Source of the DNA: Paludisphaera soli
GTDB taxonomy: Bacteria; Planctomycetota; Planctomycetia; Isosphaerales; Isosphaeraceae
Direction: 5' to 3'
DNA length: 64,000 nucleotides
Assembly (NCBI RefSeq): GCF_011064595.1
Contig: NZ_JAALJI010000007.1
Span: 186,001 to 250,000, forward strand
Part shown: piece after piece, positions 31,637-39,627 of the stretch
How the letters are laid out: every line of letters begins with the position of its first letter
Position numbering within the stretch: position 1 is the stretch's first letter
Notes under the pieces: generated by a model
Databases searched by the model: none
Seen by the model: only the letters and a program-made list of their open reading frames with translations
What the model was told of the DNA's origin: nothing
Made by a program: the position numbers and the translations under genes

Positions 31637-32806
31637 ATGGCGATCGACTGGGCCGCGATCCGCGAGGTCGAGTTCCCGGTGGCGCGGGAATGGGCCTACT
31701 TCGACCACGCGGCGGTGGCCCCGGTGCCCCGCCGCGCCGCCGAGGCCGTGCGGCTCTGGGCCGAAAACCAGGCCGACCACGGCGCGGTGAACTGGAAGAC
31801 CTGGGGCGACAAGATCGAGGCGCTCCGCGTCGGCCTGGCCGGCTGGATCGCCGCCGATCCCGACGAGATCGCCTTCGTCGCCAACACGACCCACGGCATC
31901 GGCCTGGTCGCCGAGGGCTTCCCCTGGCGTCCCGGCGACAACGTGGTCGTCCCGGCGGACGAATACCCGTCGAACGTCTACCCCTGGATGAATCTGGCGG
32001 ACCGAGGCGTCGAGACCCGAATGGTCCCGTCTCGGGACGATCGCATCTTGCTGGACGACCTGCGGGCGGCGATGGACGACCGGACGCGGGTCCTCGCCGT
32101 CAGCCACGTCGAGTTCGCCTCCGGCTTTCGCAACGACCTGGACGCGATCGGCGAGCTTTGCCGGTCGCGGGGCGTCGCCCTGTTCGTGGACGCCATCCAG
32201 GGGCTCGGCCCGCTGGAGATGGACGTGAGCCGGACGCCCGTCGACTTCGCGGCGGCCGACTCCCACAAGTGGCTCCTCGGGCCCGAGGGGGCGGGCTTCC
32301 TGTACGTCCGCCGCCAGTGGATCGACCGCCTCCGCCCCCTGGGCGTCGGCTGGCACAGCGTCACGGCTTCGTTCAGCGCCCCGGGGCTGGACTTCACCCT
32401 CAAGCCCAACGCCCAGCGCTGGGAGGGGGGCTCGTGCAACATGCCGGGCCTCCAGGGCTTCGCCGCCAGCATGGAACTGCTGGGGGAGATCGGCCCGGCC
32501 GCCCTGTCGCGCCGCCTGCTGGACCGGGCCGAGGCCGTCCGCGAGGCGGTCGCCGAGGCGGGCTGGCGGGTCCTGGGCTCGACCATCCCCGAGGAACGCT
32601 CGGCGATCGTCACGGCGGCGGCCGAAGGGGTCGATCCCGACGCGGCCGTGGCGCTGCTCCGCGGCCGCAAGGTAGTGGCGTCGTCGCGCCGGGGACGTCT
32701 GCGGTTCAGCCCCCACCTCTACACCGACGAACGCGACCTGCGGAGCCTCTGGGACGGCCTGATCGCCGCACGCGGCGCGCATCCCCCGACCGCGAAAGGA
32801 CGCTGA
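31637..32806 (+). CDS. PLP-dependent class V aminotransferase (cysteine desulfurase-like)
   Basis: 389 residues. Fold-type I: PLP Lys in DSHKWLLGPEGAGF, the cofactor Asp in LFVDAIQGLGP, and the substrate helix AVSHVEFASGFRNDL. It resembles SufS/NifS and isopenicillin-N epimerase-like members, but no catalytic Cys loop is evident, so cysteine desulfurase activity is not claimed. GTG/TTG alternatives are unlikely since ATG 31637 follows GGGAAAGCG. It overlaps coaD by one base. Confidence 0.92.
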   Translation: MAIDWAAIREVEFPVAREWAYFDHAAVAPVPRRAAEAVRLWAENQADHGAVNWKTWGDKIEALRVGLAGWIAADPDEIAFVANTTHGIGLVAEGFPWRPGDNVVVPADEYPSNVYPWMNLADRGVETRMVPSRDDRILLDDLRAAMDDRTRVLAVSHVEFASGFRNDLDAIGELCRSRGVALFVDAIQGLGPLEMDVSRTPVDFAAADSHKWLLGPEGAGFLYVRRQWIDRLRPLGVGWHSVTASFSAPGLDFTLKPNAQRWEGGSCNMPGLQGFAASMELLGEIGPAALSRRLLDRAEAVREAVAEAGWRVLGSTIPEERSAIVTAAAEGVDPDAAVALLRGRKVVASSRRGRLRFSPHLYTDERDLRSLWDGLIAARGAHPPTAKGR

Positions 32807-33387
32807 TGCGACCGCCCCGAGACGTCTCCGACCCCCTGCGCAAGGCCGTGTTCACCGGCACGTTCGACCCGATCTCGCTGGGGCACCTCGACGTGATCCG
32901 TCGCGGCCGCCTGCTGTTCGAGCACCTGGTGGTCGGCATCGGCGTGCATCCCAGCAAGACCTCGCTGTTCAGCCTGAAGGAGCGGATCGAGCTGGCCGAG
33001 CGCGTGGTCGCCCCGTTCGACAACGTGACGGTCGAGTCATTCGAGGAGCTGACGGTCCAGTATGTCCGTCGGATCGGGGCGCGGGTGATCCTGCGAGGGC
33101 TTCGGACGCTGACCGACATGGAGTACGAGTTCGGGATGACGCTGACCAACCAGCGGCTCGACCCCGAGATCGAGACGGTCTTCCTCATGGCAGACGGCCA
33201 GTATTCCCACGTCTCCAGCTCGCTGATCCGGCAGGTGGCGAAGTTCGGCGGGGCCGACGCGCTGCGGCCGTTCGTGCCCGAGGTCCTGATCGGGCCGATC
33301 CTCGCCAAGGTGAAGCGCCACGCCCCCGACGACCCCTACGTCGACTACGACAAGTCGGGCCCGAAGGACGCGCCTTCGCCGCCCTGA
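32806..33387 (+). CDS. coaD: phosphopantetheine adenylyltransferase
   Basis: 193 residues, slightly longer than the usual 160 because of extensions at both ends. It makes dephospho-CoA from 4'-phosphopantetheine and ATP. Nucleotidyltransferase signature GTFDPISLGHLDVI, the R/T-rich loop GIGVHPSKTSLFS, RGLRTLTDMEYEF and the C-terminal SHVSSSLIRQVAKFGG match CoaD. The ATG overlaps the stop of the aminotransferase gene (TGATG). It ends a same-strand cluster; the next gene is convergent, 27 bases away. Confidence 0.96.
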   Translation: MRPPRDVSDPLRKAVFTGTFDPISLGHLDVIRRGRLLFEHLVVGIGVHPSKTSLFSLKERIELAERVVAPFDNVTVESFEELTVQYVRRIGARVILRGLRTLTDMEYEFGMTLTNQRLDPEIETVFLMADGQYSHVSSSLIRQVAKFGGADALRPFVPEVLIGPILAKVKRHAPDDPYVDYDKSGPKDAPSPP

Positions 33388-33414
33388 GACCTGTCCGGAT
33401 CGGGCCGCCGTCGG

Positions 33415-34158
33415 TCAGCTCCAGTTGCGGGGGATGAAGAGGTCGCGCGACCACTGCCGCATCCCGAGGTCGCGGGCATGGAGCGCCTCTTGCAGGAGCC
33501 GGATCGACTTCCAGGTGCGGTCGAAGCTCGAATACGTGAGCCAGCCGGTGAAGCCGCCGTCGTGGGCGTGGCTCCGCGAGCTGACGGCGCGGGTGGTGAG
33601 CACCTGGTGGTCGAAGACCTCGCTGAGCGAGGCAAGGATCTCCGCTTCCTCGCCCGCGGCGAGTTGCAGGTCCCCCTGGCCCTGGTCCGGCCAGGTGATG
33701 TTGACGCTGCAGCTCAGGAAGCGGTCGTCGTCGGAGGACTTCTGGTTAAGCCAGAGGTAAGACGCCTGGTCCCAGAGGTAGCGGACCGAGAGCAGCTCGA
33801 CGGCCACGCGGCGATGCGCCGGCACGTCCTTGTCGACGATGCCGACGTAGACCGACTCGCTCTTGGGCTCGGCGCGGGCGTGGTGGGCGTCGCGTCCCGG
33901 CCTCGCCTGCTGGCCCGCCGCCCCGGCGGGTGCCGGCCGGGAGGGGGGCGTCTCGGTCCGGGTGGCCCGCATGACGCGGTTGGTGCTGAGCAGCTCATAC
34001 GCCTGGGCGAGGATGCGGAAGGTCCAGTCCTCGCCGCCGACGTCGGGGTGGTACTTCTTGGACTTGGCGCGGTAGGCGTCGCGGATCTGTTCCAGCGAGG
34101 CGTCGTGGGTCACGCCGAGGACGGCGTACGGGTCGATGTCGAAGCTGAAGGATCCCAA
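33415..34158 (-). CDS. J-domain protein
   Basis: 247 residues. A J domain with the HPD tripeptide (DIDPYAVLGVTHDAS...KYHPDVGGEDWTF) fills residues about 8-70, preceding a Pro/Ala-rich linker and a C-terminal domain of about 150 residues with VDKDVPAHRRVAVELLSVRYLWDQASYLW, which I do not recognise. It would stimulate DnaK ATPase; there is no zinc-finger region, so it is not a full DnaJ. It lies directly downstream of mcsB on the same strand, about 60 bases away, consistent with a protein quality-control grouping. Confidence 0.88.
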   Translation of the reverse strand: MGSFSFDIDPYAVLGVTHDASLEQIRDAYRAKSKKYHPDVGGEDWTFRILAQAYELLSTNRVMRATRTETPPSRPAPAGAAGQQARPGRDAHHARAEPKSESVYVGIVDKDVPAHRRVAVELLSVRYLWDQASYLWLNQKSSDDDRFLSCSVNITWPDQGQGDLQLAAGEEAEILASLSEVFDHQVLTTRAVSSRSHAHDGGFTGWLTYSSFDRTWKSIRLLQEALHARDLGMRQWSRDLFIPRNWS

Positions 34159-34219
34159 GTCGTCGATCCTGTCCGGTAGGGGTGGGGGCGGTCTTCGTCC
34201 GGCCTCCGGGGGCCTCGCC

Positions 34220-35284
34220 TCATTCGTCCTCGACGGCTCGGCCGTTAGCCAGCCTGCTGCGGAGGAGCGACGCCCGGGCCACGTTGCGCTGGTCGCTGTC
34301 CAGTTCGCTGCCGCGGAGCTTCTGCAGGAACGCGGGCTGGGTCTGGATGAACAGCTCGTTGACGGTGGCGATGGAGAGGTCGTCGATCAGGCCGAGGTTC
34401 ACGCCCATGCGGACGCTGGAGAGGAGCAGCATGGTCTCCTCGCTGGAGATGGTCTGGGCGGTCTTGAGGACGCCGTAGGCCCGGCTGACCTGGTCGTGGA
34501 GGTGCTGGCGGCGGCCGGTGACCAGCTCCTGGCGGGCCGACCGCTCGTACTGGAGCACCTGGGGGACGACGTCGGTGAGGATCTTGATGATCTCCTCCTC
34601 GCTCTTGCCCAGGGTCTGCTGGTTGGAGATCTGGTAGAAGTCGCCGAAGGCCTGGGAGCCCTCGCCGTAGAGGCCGCGGACGGCCAGATTGATCTTCTGG
34701 AGGGCGCGGAAGACCTTGTCGATCTGCTTGTTGGCCACGAGCCCCGGGAGGTGGAGCATGACGCCGACGCGGATACCGGTGCCGACGTTGGTGGGGCAGG
34801 CGGTCAGGTAGCCGAGCGACGAGCTGTAGGCGAAGGCGATGTCGTCCTCGAGCTGGTCGTCCAGGGCGTTGATCTCGTCCCAGACCTCAGGGAGGCGGAA
34901 GCCCGAGAGCATGTACTGGATGCGGAGGTGGTCCTCCTCGTTCACCATGATCGAGATGTTCTCCTTGGGGGTCACGGCGACCCCGCGGGGGCCCTCGCCG
35001 GCGGCGAGCTCCCGGGAGATGATCTGACGCTCGACCAGGAACTGGCGGTCGAGGTCGCTCATGGCGTTGACGTCGAAGTAGGCGGCCTCGACCCCGGCGG
35101 CGTCGACGGCCGAGCGGACCTGGGATTCGATCCCGGCCTTCTCGTTGCGGCTGGCGCGGTTGGTGAACGGGAAGTCGGCCAGGTTGCGGGCGAGCCGGAT
35201 GCGCGAGCACATCACGATGTCGCTCTCGGGGCCGGTGCCCCGGAGCCATTCGCCGGAGGTCCTCGTCAGGTCGTCCAGTGTCAT
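34220..35284 (-). CDS. mcsB: protein arginine kinase McsB
   Basis: 354 residues. It phosphorylates arginine on proteins, marking them for ClpCP in Firmicutes. The phosphagen-kinase fold shows DIVMCSRIRLARNLADFPF (ATP loop), PTNVGTGIRVGVMLHLPG, NEEDHLRIQ and GLYGEGSQAFGDFYQISNQQTLG. The C-terminus has SDQRNVARASLLRSR, resembling the RDxxRA pArg-binding region. Its ATG overlaps the preceding mcsA-like stop (ATGA). No clpC, clpP or ctsR is adjacent. Confidence 0.94.
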   Translation of the reverse strand: MTLDDLTRTSGEWLRGTGPESDIVMCSRIRLARNLADFPFTNRASRNEKAGIESQVRSAVDAAGVEAAYFDVNAMSDLDRQFLVERQIISRELAAGEGPRGVAVTPKENISIMVNEEDHLRIQYMLSGFRLPEVWDEINALDDQLEDDIAFAYSSSLGYLTACPTNVGTGIRVGVMLHLPGLVANKQIDKVFRALQKINLAVRGLYGEGSQAFGDFYQISNQQTLGKSEEEIIKILTDVVPQVLQYERSARQELVTGRRQHLHDQVSRAYGVLKTAQTISSEETMLLLSSVRMGVNLGLIDDLSIATVNELFIQTQPAFLQKLRGSELDSDQRNVARASLLRSRLANGRAVEDE

Positions 35285-35766
35285 GCGTGTTGATCCTTGA
35301 GGCGAAGCTGGTCTCTCAGCCTCGCGGCTTCTTCGTAGTCTTCGCGGGCGACGGCCTGACGGAGCTGGGAGCGGAGGCGGAGCCGGAGCGAGGCCCCGGG
35401 GCGGAGCCTGGCCTGCTTGCCGACGTGCCGGGTGGCCCCGTGGAAGCGCTGGAGCATCGGCAGCAGGCCCTCGCGGAAGACCCGATAGTCGTGCGGGCAG
35501 CCGAGCCGCCCGCCGGTGCGGAAGTCCATGTAGCGGAGCCGGCAGTCCGGGCAACGGGACTCGGCCAGCTCGCCGACGAGTTCGCCGACGTTCTTCTGGA
35601 TGAGCCCCTGGAGGACGGCGTCCAGCCCGAGGTCCGGCGGGGCGTCCGGGAGCGTCAGGCCCGCCTCCCGGGCGCAGTCGACGCACAGGTGACGCTCGCG
35701 GCGGCGCCCGTCCACCAGCTCGGTGAGGTGGACGACGGCCTCGTTCTGGCATTTCTGGCAAATCAT
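35281..35766 (-). CDS. McsA-like UvrB/UvrC-motif zinc protein (second copy)
   Basis: 161 residues. N-terminal C-x2-C pairs (MICQKCQNEAV; LCVDCAREA) and a second zinc site (CPDCRLRYMDFRTGGRLGCPHDY) precede a C-terminal UVR motif (LRQAVAREDYEEAARLRDQL). It is the usual activator of McsB, binding zinc and the kinase. A paralogue with the same layout lies 64 bases upstream (35831-36355). The four-base overlap with mcsB fixes the gene end. Confidence 0.92.
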   Translation of the reverse strand: MICQKCQNEAVVHLTELVDGRRRERHLCVDCAREAGLTLPDAPPDLGLDAVLQGLIQKNVGELVGELAESRCPDCRLRYMDFRTGGRLGCPHDYRVFREGLLPMLQRFHGATRHVGKQARLRPGASLRLRLRSQLRQAVAREDYEEAARLRDQLRLKDQHA

Positions 35767-35830
35767 GACCGGGTCCGCCCCCAGGAGTTCGATGTCGATC
35801 CGGCCCGGCCCTCGCCCCGCCTCGCGCCGG

Positions 35831-36355
35831 TCAATCCTGGTCCTGCTCGATCTCCTTGATCTTGTCTCGGAGCTTGGCGGCGGCCTCGTAGTCCTCGGCG
35901 GCGACCGCCCGCTTCAGCTCGTTGCGGAGCTGGATCAGGGTGGTCTGCTGCTGGGTGTTGCGGGGGGCCCGCTTGGGGACCTTGCCGGAGTGCCGGGTCT
36001 CCCCGTGGATGCTCTCCAGCAGCGGCATCAGCTCGTCGCGGAACACCTCGTAGTCGTAGGGGCAGCCCAGGCGTCCCGAGTTGCGGAACTCGAGGAACGT
36101 GATCTGGCAGACCGGGCACACCTGCTTGTCGGCCGGCGAGGGCTCGCGGAGCGTCGGCGGGGCGCTGCCGACCCCGGCGTGGCTCGCCAGCTTCTTGGCC
36201 AGCTCGCCGATCGGCGGGGCCTCGGCGGCGTCCTCCGGGGGGGCCAGGTGCTGCCGGGCGTGCTCGTCGCAGAAGTGGAATTCCTGGTGCTTGCCCTTCT
36301 CGATGACGTCCGTGATGTGGAAGGTCGCCGGCTTCGCACACTTCTGGCATTTCAT
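35831..36355 (-). CDS. McsA-like UvrB/UvrC-motif zinc protein (first copy)
   Basis: 174 residues. MKCQKCAKPATFHITDVIE and FHFCDEHA form the first site (C-D-E-H instead of C-x2-C, so one ligand may be His); CPVCQITFLEFRNSGRLGCPYDYEVF is the second; the UVR motif is LKRAVAAEDYEAAAKLRDKI. It leads the operon mcsA-mcsA-mcsB. The two McsA copies are clearly homologous but differ in zinc ligands and linker, so one may activate McsB while the other plays a separate role. Start ATG at 36353-36355. Confidence 0.92.
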   Translation of the reverse strand: MKCQKCAKPATFHITDVIEKGKHQEFHFCDEHARQHLAPPEDAAEAPPIGELAKKLASHAGVGSAPPTLREPSPADKQVCPVCQITFLEFRNSGRLGCPYDYEVFRDELMPLLESIHGETRHSGKVPKRAPRNTQQQTTLIQLRNELKRAVAAEDYEAAAKLRDKIKEIEQDQD

Positions 36356-36492
36356 GGGTGTTGTCTCCGCCGGCGCCCGCGAAGGCCGGCGACGGGCCGT
36401 GGTCCGGGGGACGCCCGACGGGCGGGGATTCCGCTTCGAGCGTGCGCGTGCGACGCCTTCACGATCTCGCCCGCCGTCGTGTCGTAAATTTC

Positions 36493-36520
36493 ATTCTAAT
36501 TGACCCCCGGAGGGTGTCAA
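36493..36520 (-). promoter_or_regulatory. promoter of the mcsA-mcsB operon with embedded palindrome
   Basis: On the minus strand TTGACA (36515-36520) and TAGAAT (36493-36498) are 16 bases apart, a near-consensus vegetative promoter about 130 bases upstream of the first mcsA-like gene. The sequence from the -35 onward reads TTGACACCC-TCC-GGGGGTCAA (36500-36520), a 9-3-9 inverted repeat with a single mismatch, sitting over the -35 and spacer where a repressor would block RNA polymerase. It is not the CIRCE or classical CtsR site. The rest of 36356-36710, which also carries the trpE upstream region, shows no gene. Confidence 0.6.
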
Positions 36521-36710
36521 GAAACCCGAACGCCGGCCTGACGACCCCGACCCTCGCGAACCCACCCCGCGCGGCCCTCGTCCGGAGTCGAACGGCCCGC
36601 GCGCCGAGGCGGCTCGCCGAGCCGCCCGGCTTGTCGCGCGCGGCCCGGGTTGCTAACGTACTCACGGACTCGGCTTACGGCCCCAGACCCCGGAACCGCG
36701 ACGACCCGAC

Positions 36711-38210
36711 ATGAGCATCCACCGACCTTCGTTCGAGGATTTCGCGGCCCGAGCCGGATCGGCGGCCTGCGTCCCGGTCTATCGCCAGCTCGTCGGCGAC
36801 AACCTGACCCCCGTCTCCGCCTTCGGCCGGATCGAGCGATCGGCACCGTCCTTCCTGTTCGAGAGCGTCGTCGGCGGCGAGAAGGTCGGCCGCTTCAGCT
36901 TCCTGGGGACCGAGCCCTTCCTCCGCTTCGAAGCCCGAGGCGACCAGGTCCTCGTCACCGAGCCGGGGAATCCCGGCTCCGAACGCCGGTCCACGTCCGC
37001 CGACCCTTTCGTCGAACTGGAACGCCTGGTCGACAAGTACCGCGCGGCGCACGTCCCGGGGCTTCCTCGGTTCACCGGCGGTGCGGTCGGCTACGCGGCC
37101 TACGACGCCGTCCGCTACACCGAACGCCTCCCGAACGTCCCGGCCGACGACCGCGGCCTCCCCGACCTCTCCTTCGCGTTCTTCGACCGGATGGTCCTGT
37201 TCGACCACATCCGCAAGACGGTCCTGGTCGTCGCCCACGCCCACCTGGAGCCCGGCTGCGACCTCAAGGCGGCCTACGATCGGGCCTGCTCGCGGGTGGA
37301 CGAGTTGGTCGAACGCCTGGGCACGCCCGGGGCCGACCTGCCGCTCCGCGACATCGACGCCGACGGCCCCTTCGGCCTCCAGCCGAGGTCCAACGTCTCG
37401 CGTGAGGCCTACGAGGACGTCGTGCGCCGCTGCCAGGAATACATCAAGGCCGGCGACATCTTCCAGGTCGTCCCCAGCCAGCGGTTCGAGCTGACGACCA
37501 CCGCGAAGCCGTTCAACATTTACCGCGTGCTGCGGGTGGTGAACCCGAGCCCGTTCCTCTTCTACCTGACCTTCGACGACTTCCAGCTCATCGGCAGCTC
37601 GCCGGAGATCCTGGTCCGCGTCGAAGAGGGGATGGTGACGATCCGCCCGCTCGCCGGCACCCGACGCCGGGGCAAGGACGAGGCCGAGGACCAGGCGCTC
37701 GCCGAGGAGCTGCTGGCCGACCCCAAGGAGCGGGCCGAACACATCATGCTCGTCGACCTGGGCCGCAACGACGTCGGCCGGGTCGCCGAGTACGACTCGG
37801 TGACCCTCTCCGACGTGATGAAGGTCGAGCGCTACTCCCACGTCATGCACATCACCTCGAACGTGACGGGGAAGCTCAAGGAGGGCAAGACGGCCTTCGA
37901 CGCCCTCCGCGCCGGCCTGCCGGCGGGCACCGTCTCCGGGGCCCCGAAGGTCCGGGCGATGGAGATCATCGACGAGATGGAGCCCACCAAGCGCGGGCCG
38001 TATGCGGGGGCCGTCGGCTACATCGACTTCACCGGCAACATGGACACCTGCATCGCCCTGCGGACCCTGGTCCTCCAGGGCGACAAGGCCTACGTCCAGG
38101 CCGGCGGCGGCGTCGTCTACGACAGCATCCCCTCCGCCGAATTCGAGGAGACCGTCAACAAGGCCCGCGGGCTCTTGAAGGCCATCGAGATCGCCGAAAC
38201 CCAGCTCTGA
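36711..38210 (+). CDS. trpE: anthranilate synthase component I
   Basis: 499 residues. It converts chorismate to anthranilate with ammonia from a TrpG partner. The N-terminal regulatory part has [17 protein letters not shown] and FLFESVVGG (the tryptophan-binding 'LLES' position), then [14 protein letters not shown]. The chorismate-binding domain shows [43 protein letters not shown] and [22 protein letters not shown]. Length and start are normal. No trpG, trpD or leader peptide follows; the gene stands alone beside the divergent mcs operon. Confidence 0.96.
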   Translation: MSIHRPSFEDFAARAGSAACVPVYRQLVGDNLTPVSAFGRIERSAPSFLFESVVGGEKVGRFSFLGTEPFLRFEARGDQVLVTEPGNPGSERRSTSADPFVELERLVDKYRAAHVPGLPRFTGGAVGYAAYDAVRYTERLPNVPADDRGLPDLSFAFFDRMVLFDHIRKTVLVVAHAHLEPGCDLKAAYDRACSRVDELVERLGTPGADLPLRDIDADGPFGLQPRSNVSREAYEDVVRRCQEYIKAGDIFQVVPSQRFELTTTAKPFNIYRVLRVVNPSPFLFYLTFDDFQLIGSSPEILVRVEEGMVTIRPLAGTRRRGKDEAEDQALAEELLADPKERAEHIMLVDLGRNDVGRVAEYDSVTLSDVMKVERYSHVMHITSNVTGKLKEGKTAFDALRAGLPAGTVSGAPKVRAMEIIDEMEPTKRGPYAGAVGYIDFTGNMDTCIALRTLVLQGDKAYVQAGGGVVYDSIPSAEFEETVNKARGLLKAIEIAETQL

Positions 38211-38564
38211 GATCCTCGAGATCGGCTTCGATTGGGTTCGTTCGCGCGCGGTGAGTATTGACGTAAGCTATTGGCGTTCAGCGACTTAAGTTCGGCAGGG
38301 GGTTGGCTTCGTTCGGCTCGCTTGGTGGGTCACGTCGCAGCCGGATCCGCGACCGTGGGGCGAGCCCTGCGCGCAGGGCTCCCACCTGGAGTCTGGTCTC
38401 GGAATGGGAGTTTCGAAGTCGCCCCTCGCGTCGGTCGCAGCGGGTTTGGAAAACCCGCGGCACCCGACGCTCCTCCGCCACGTCTCGGTCGCGTTGGGTG
38501 AGGAGCCTCCGAGAAACGGCCTCTCGGCCCCCTCGGGGGAAGGACCGACGCGAGGGGCGCGGGC
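38211..38564. other. intergenic region rich in inverted repeats
   Basis: 354 bases between trpE and a small membrane protein gene. It holds a perfect 20-base palindrome (38362-38381, GAGCCCTGCG then its complement), bordered by GTGGG and CCCAC, and an eight-base hairpin with a three-base loop at 38440-38458 (GCGGGTTT / AAACCCGC). I see no coding frame of quality. It resembles a dispersed intergenic element or a composite terminator; no second copy was noticed in the window. Confidence 0.5.
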
Positions 38565-39077
38565 TCAGGCTCGCGACGGGGCCACGAACATCGCCGCGCG
38601 ATGCAGGGCGCGGGCCAGGTGGAGCCGGCCGGCGACGCTCGCCGCGCGGAGGTGGCCTGCGAGGCCTCGCAGGCCGCGTTCCAGCCGCGATCGGCGGCTC
38701 GGCGTCGCGACGTGCCGTCCAAACCAGCGGCGGGTCGACCGCGCAGCGGCGGATACCGCGTCGGGGCCGGAATCCAGCCAGCGGATCTCGGGCTGCGGCT
38801 CGACCTTCGTCGGCGTGCGATAGGCCTCGGCCGCGGCCTTCCAGGCGGCCCAGACCCGCTCGATTTGCGCCTCGGCGCGCTGGGGCCGGTTCGCGACGGA
38901 GGCGAAGAGGACTGCGAGCCCCGCCGAGGCCGCCGAGGCGAGGAGCAGGGGGGGCCCAGCGGCCCCGAAGACGATCCCCGCCGCGCCGAAGGTGGCGAGG
39001 GCCCCGGCGGCCATCGCGCAGGTGGAGGCCGCCGAAGCGGCGAACGCGGTCGTTCGGGTCGAAGAAGGGGAATCCAT
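38565..39077 (-). CDS. hypothetical membrane protein, Ala-rich
   Basis: 170 residues, not recognised. Two closely spaced hydrophobic helices (AAGALATFGAAGIVFGAAG; LLLASAASAGLAVLFASVA) are followed by a basic soluble tail (RRWFGRHVATPSRRSRLERGL; LHLARALHRAAMF). Start ATG 39075-39077. It lies about 86 bases downstream of another small membrane protein on the same strand, and the run continues with an MFS gene. Codon choice is similar to the neighbours. Confidence 0.6.
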   Translation of the reverse strand: MDSPSSTRTTAFAASAASTCAMAAGALATFGAAGIVFGAAGPPLLLASAASAGLAVLFASVANRPQRAEAQIERVWAAWKAAAEAYRTPTKVEPQPEIRWLDSGPDAVSAAARSTRRWFGRHVATPSRRSRLERGLRGLAGHLRAASVAGRLHLARALHRAAMFVAPSRA

Positions 39078-39163
39078 GAGCCGTCTCCCGGGCGTGCCGA
39101 CGATCCCTCGTCCGTCGCGAGGTCTCTCGGTTATTCGCCCGGCGGGCCGAAATCTTCGGCGAG

Positions 39164-39595
39164 TCAGTCCAGGAGCCGCGAGGCCGCGTCCGGCTTGGGC
39201 TTCGCCTCCGCGTCCGTCGACGCGAAGAATTCCCCGTACGCCGCCCTGGCGGCGCGAGCAAATCGGCCGGACAGCCCGCCGCCGCGGCCGAGCCGGACTC
39301 CGAGCCAGAGGAGGAACGCGGTGACCATGAAAAACGTCCCCGACATCGCGGCCATGCCGGAACTCACCGGACCCCAGCCCCGCTGAGGCTCCAACAGCGA
39401 ACCCAACCAGCGGACGGCCCAGACCACGCCGACGAAACCTTGGATTCCGGCCAACGCGAACAGCCCGATCGCCAGCTTGTTTCCAGGGCCCGATTGTCGG
39501 AACCTCTGGCCGGTGCGGGAATCCCGCGAACGGGCGACGACGCGACCGGCCGCGAAGACGGCGACCAGGATCAGGAGGATCTCGGGCCCGGACAC
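39164..39595 (-). CDS. hypothetical small membrane protein
   Basis: 143 residues, not recognised. Three hydrophobic segments (EILLILVAVFAAGRVVA; LAIGLFALAGIQGFVGVVWAV; GTFFMVTAFLLWLGVRLG) and a charged C-terminal tail (AAYGEFFASTDAEAKPKPD). GTG start at 39593-39595. It is about 32 bases downstream of the MFS transporter gene on the same strand, so probably cotranscribed with it. Confidence 0.68.
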   Translation of the reverse strand: MSGPEILLILVAVFAAGRVVARSRDSRTGQRFRQSGPGNKLAIGLFALAGIQGFVGVVWAVRWLGSLLEPQRGWGPVSSGMAAMSGTFFMVTAFLLWLGVRLGRGGGLSGRFARAARAAYGEFFASTDAEAKPKPDAASRLLD

Positions 39596-39627
39596 GGTCG
39601 ACTCCCTGGAATCACGTTCCAGACGCC

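Noticed and set aside
36500-36520. CIRCE or CtsR operator in the mcsA promoter
   Set aside because: The palindrome has neither the CIRCE consensus nor the CtsR heptad direct repeat.
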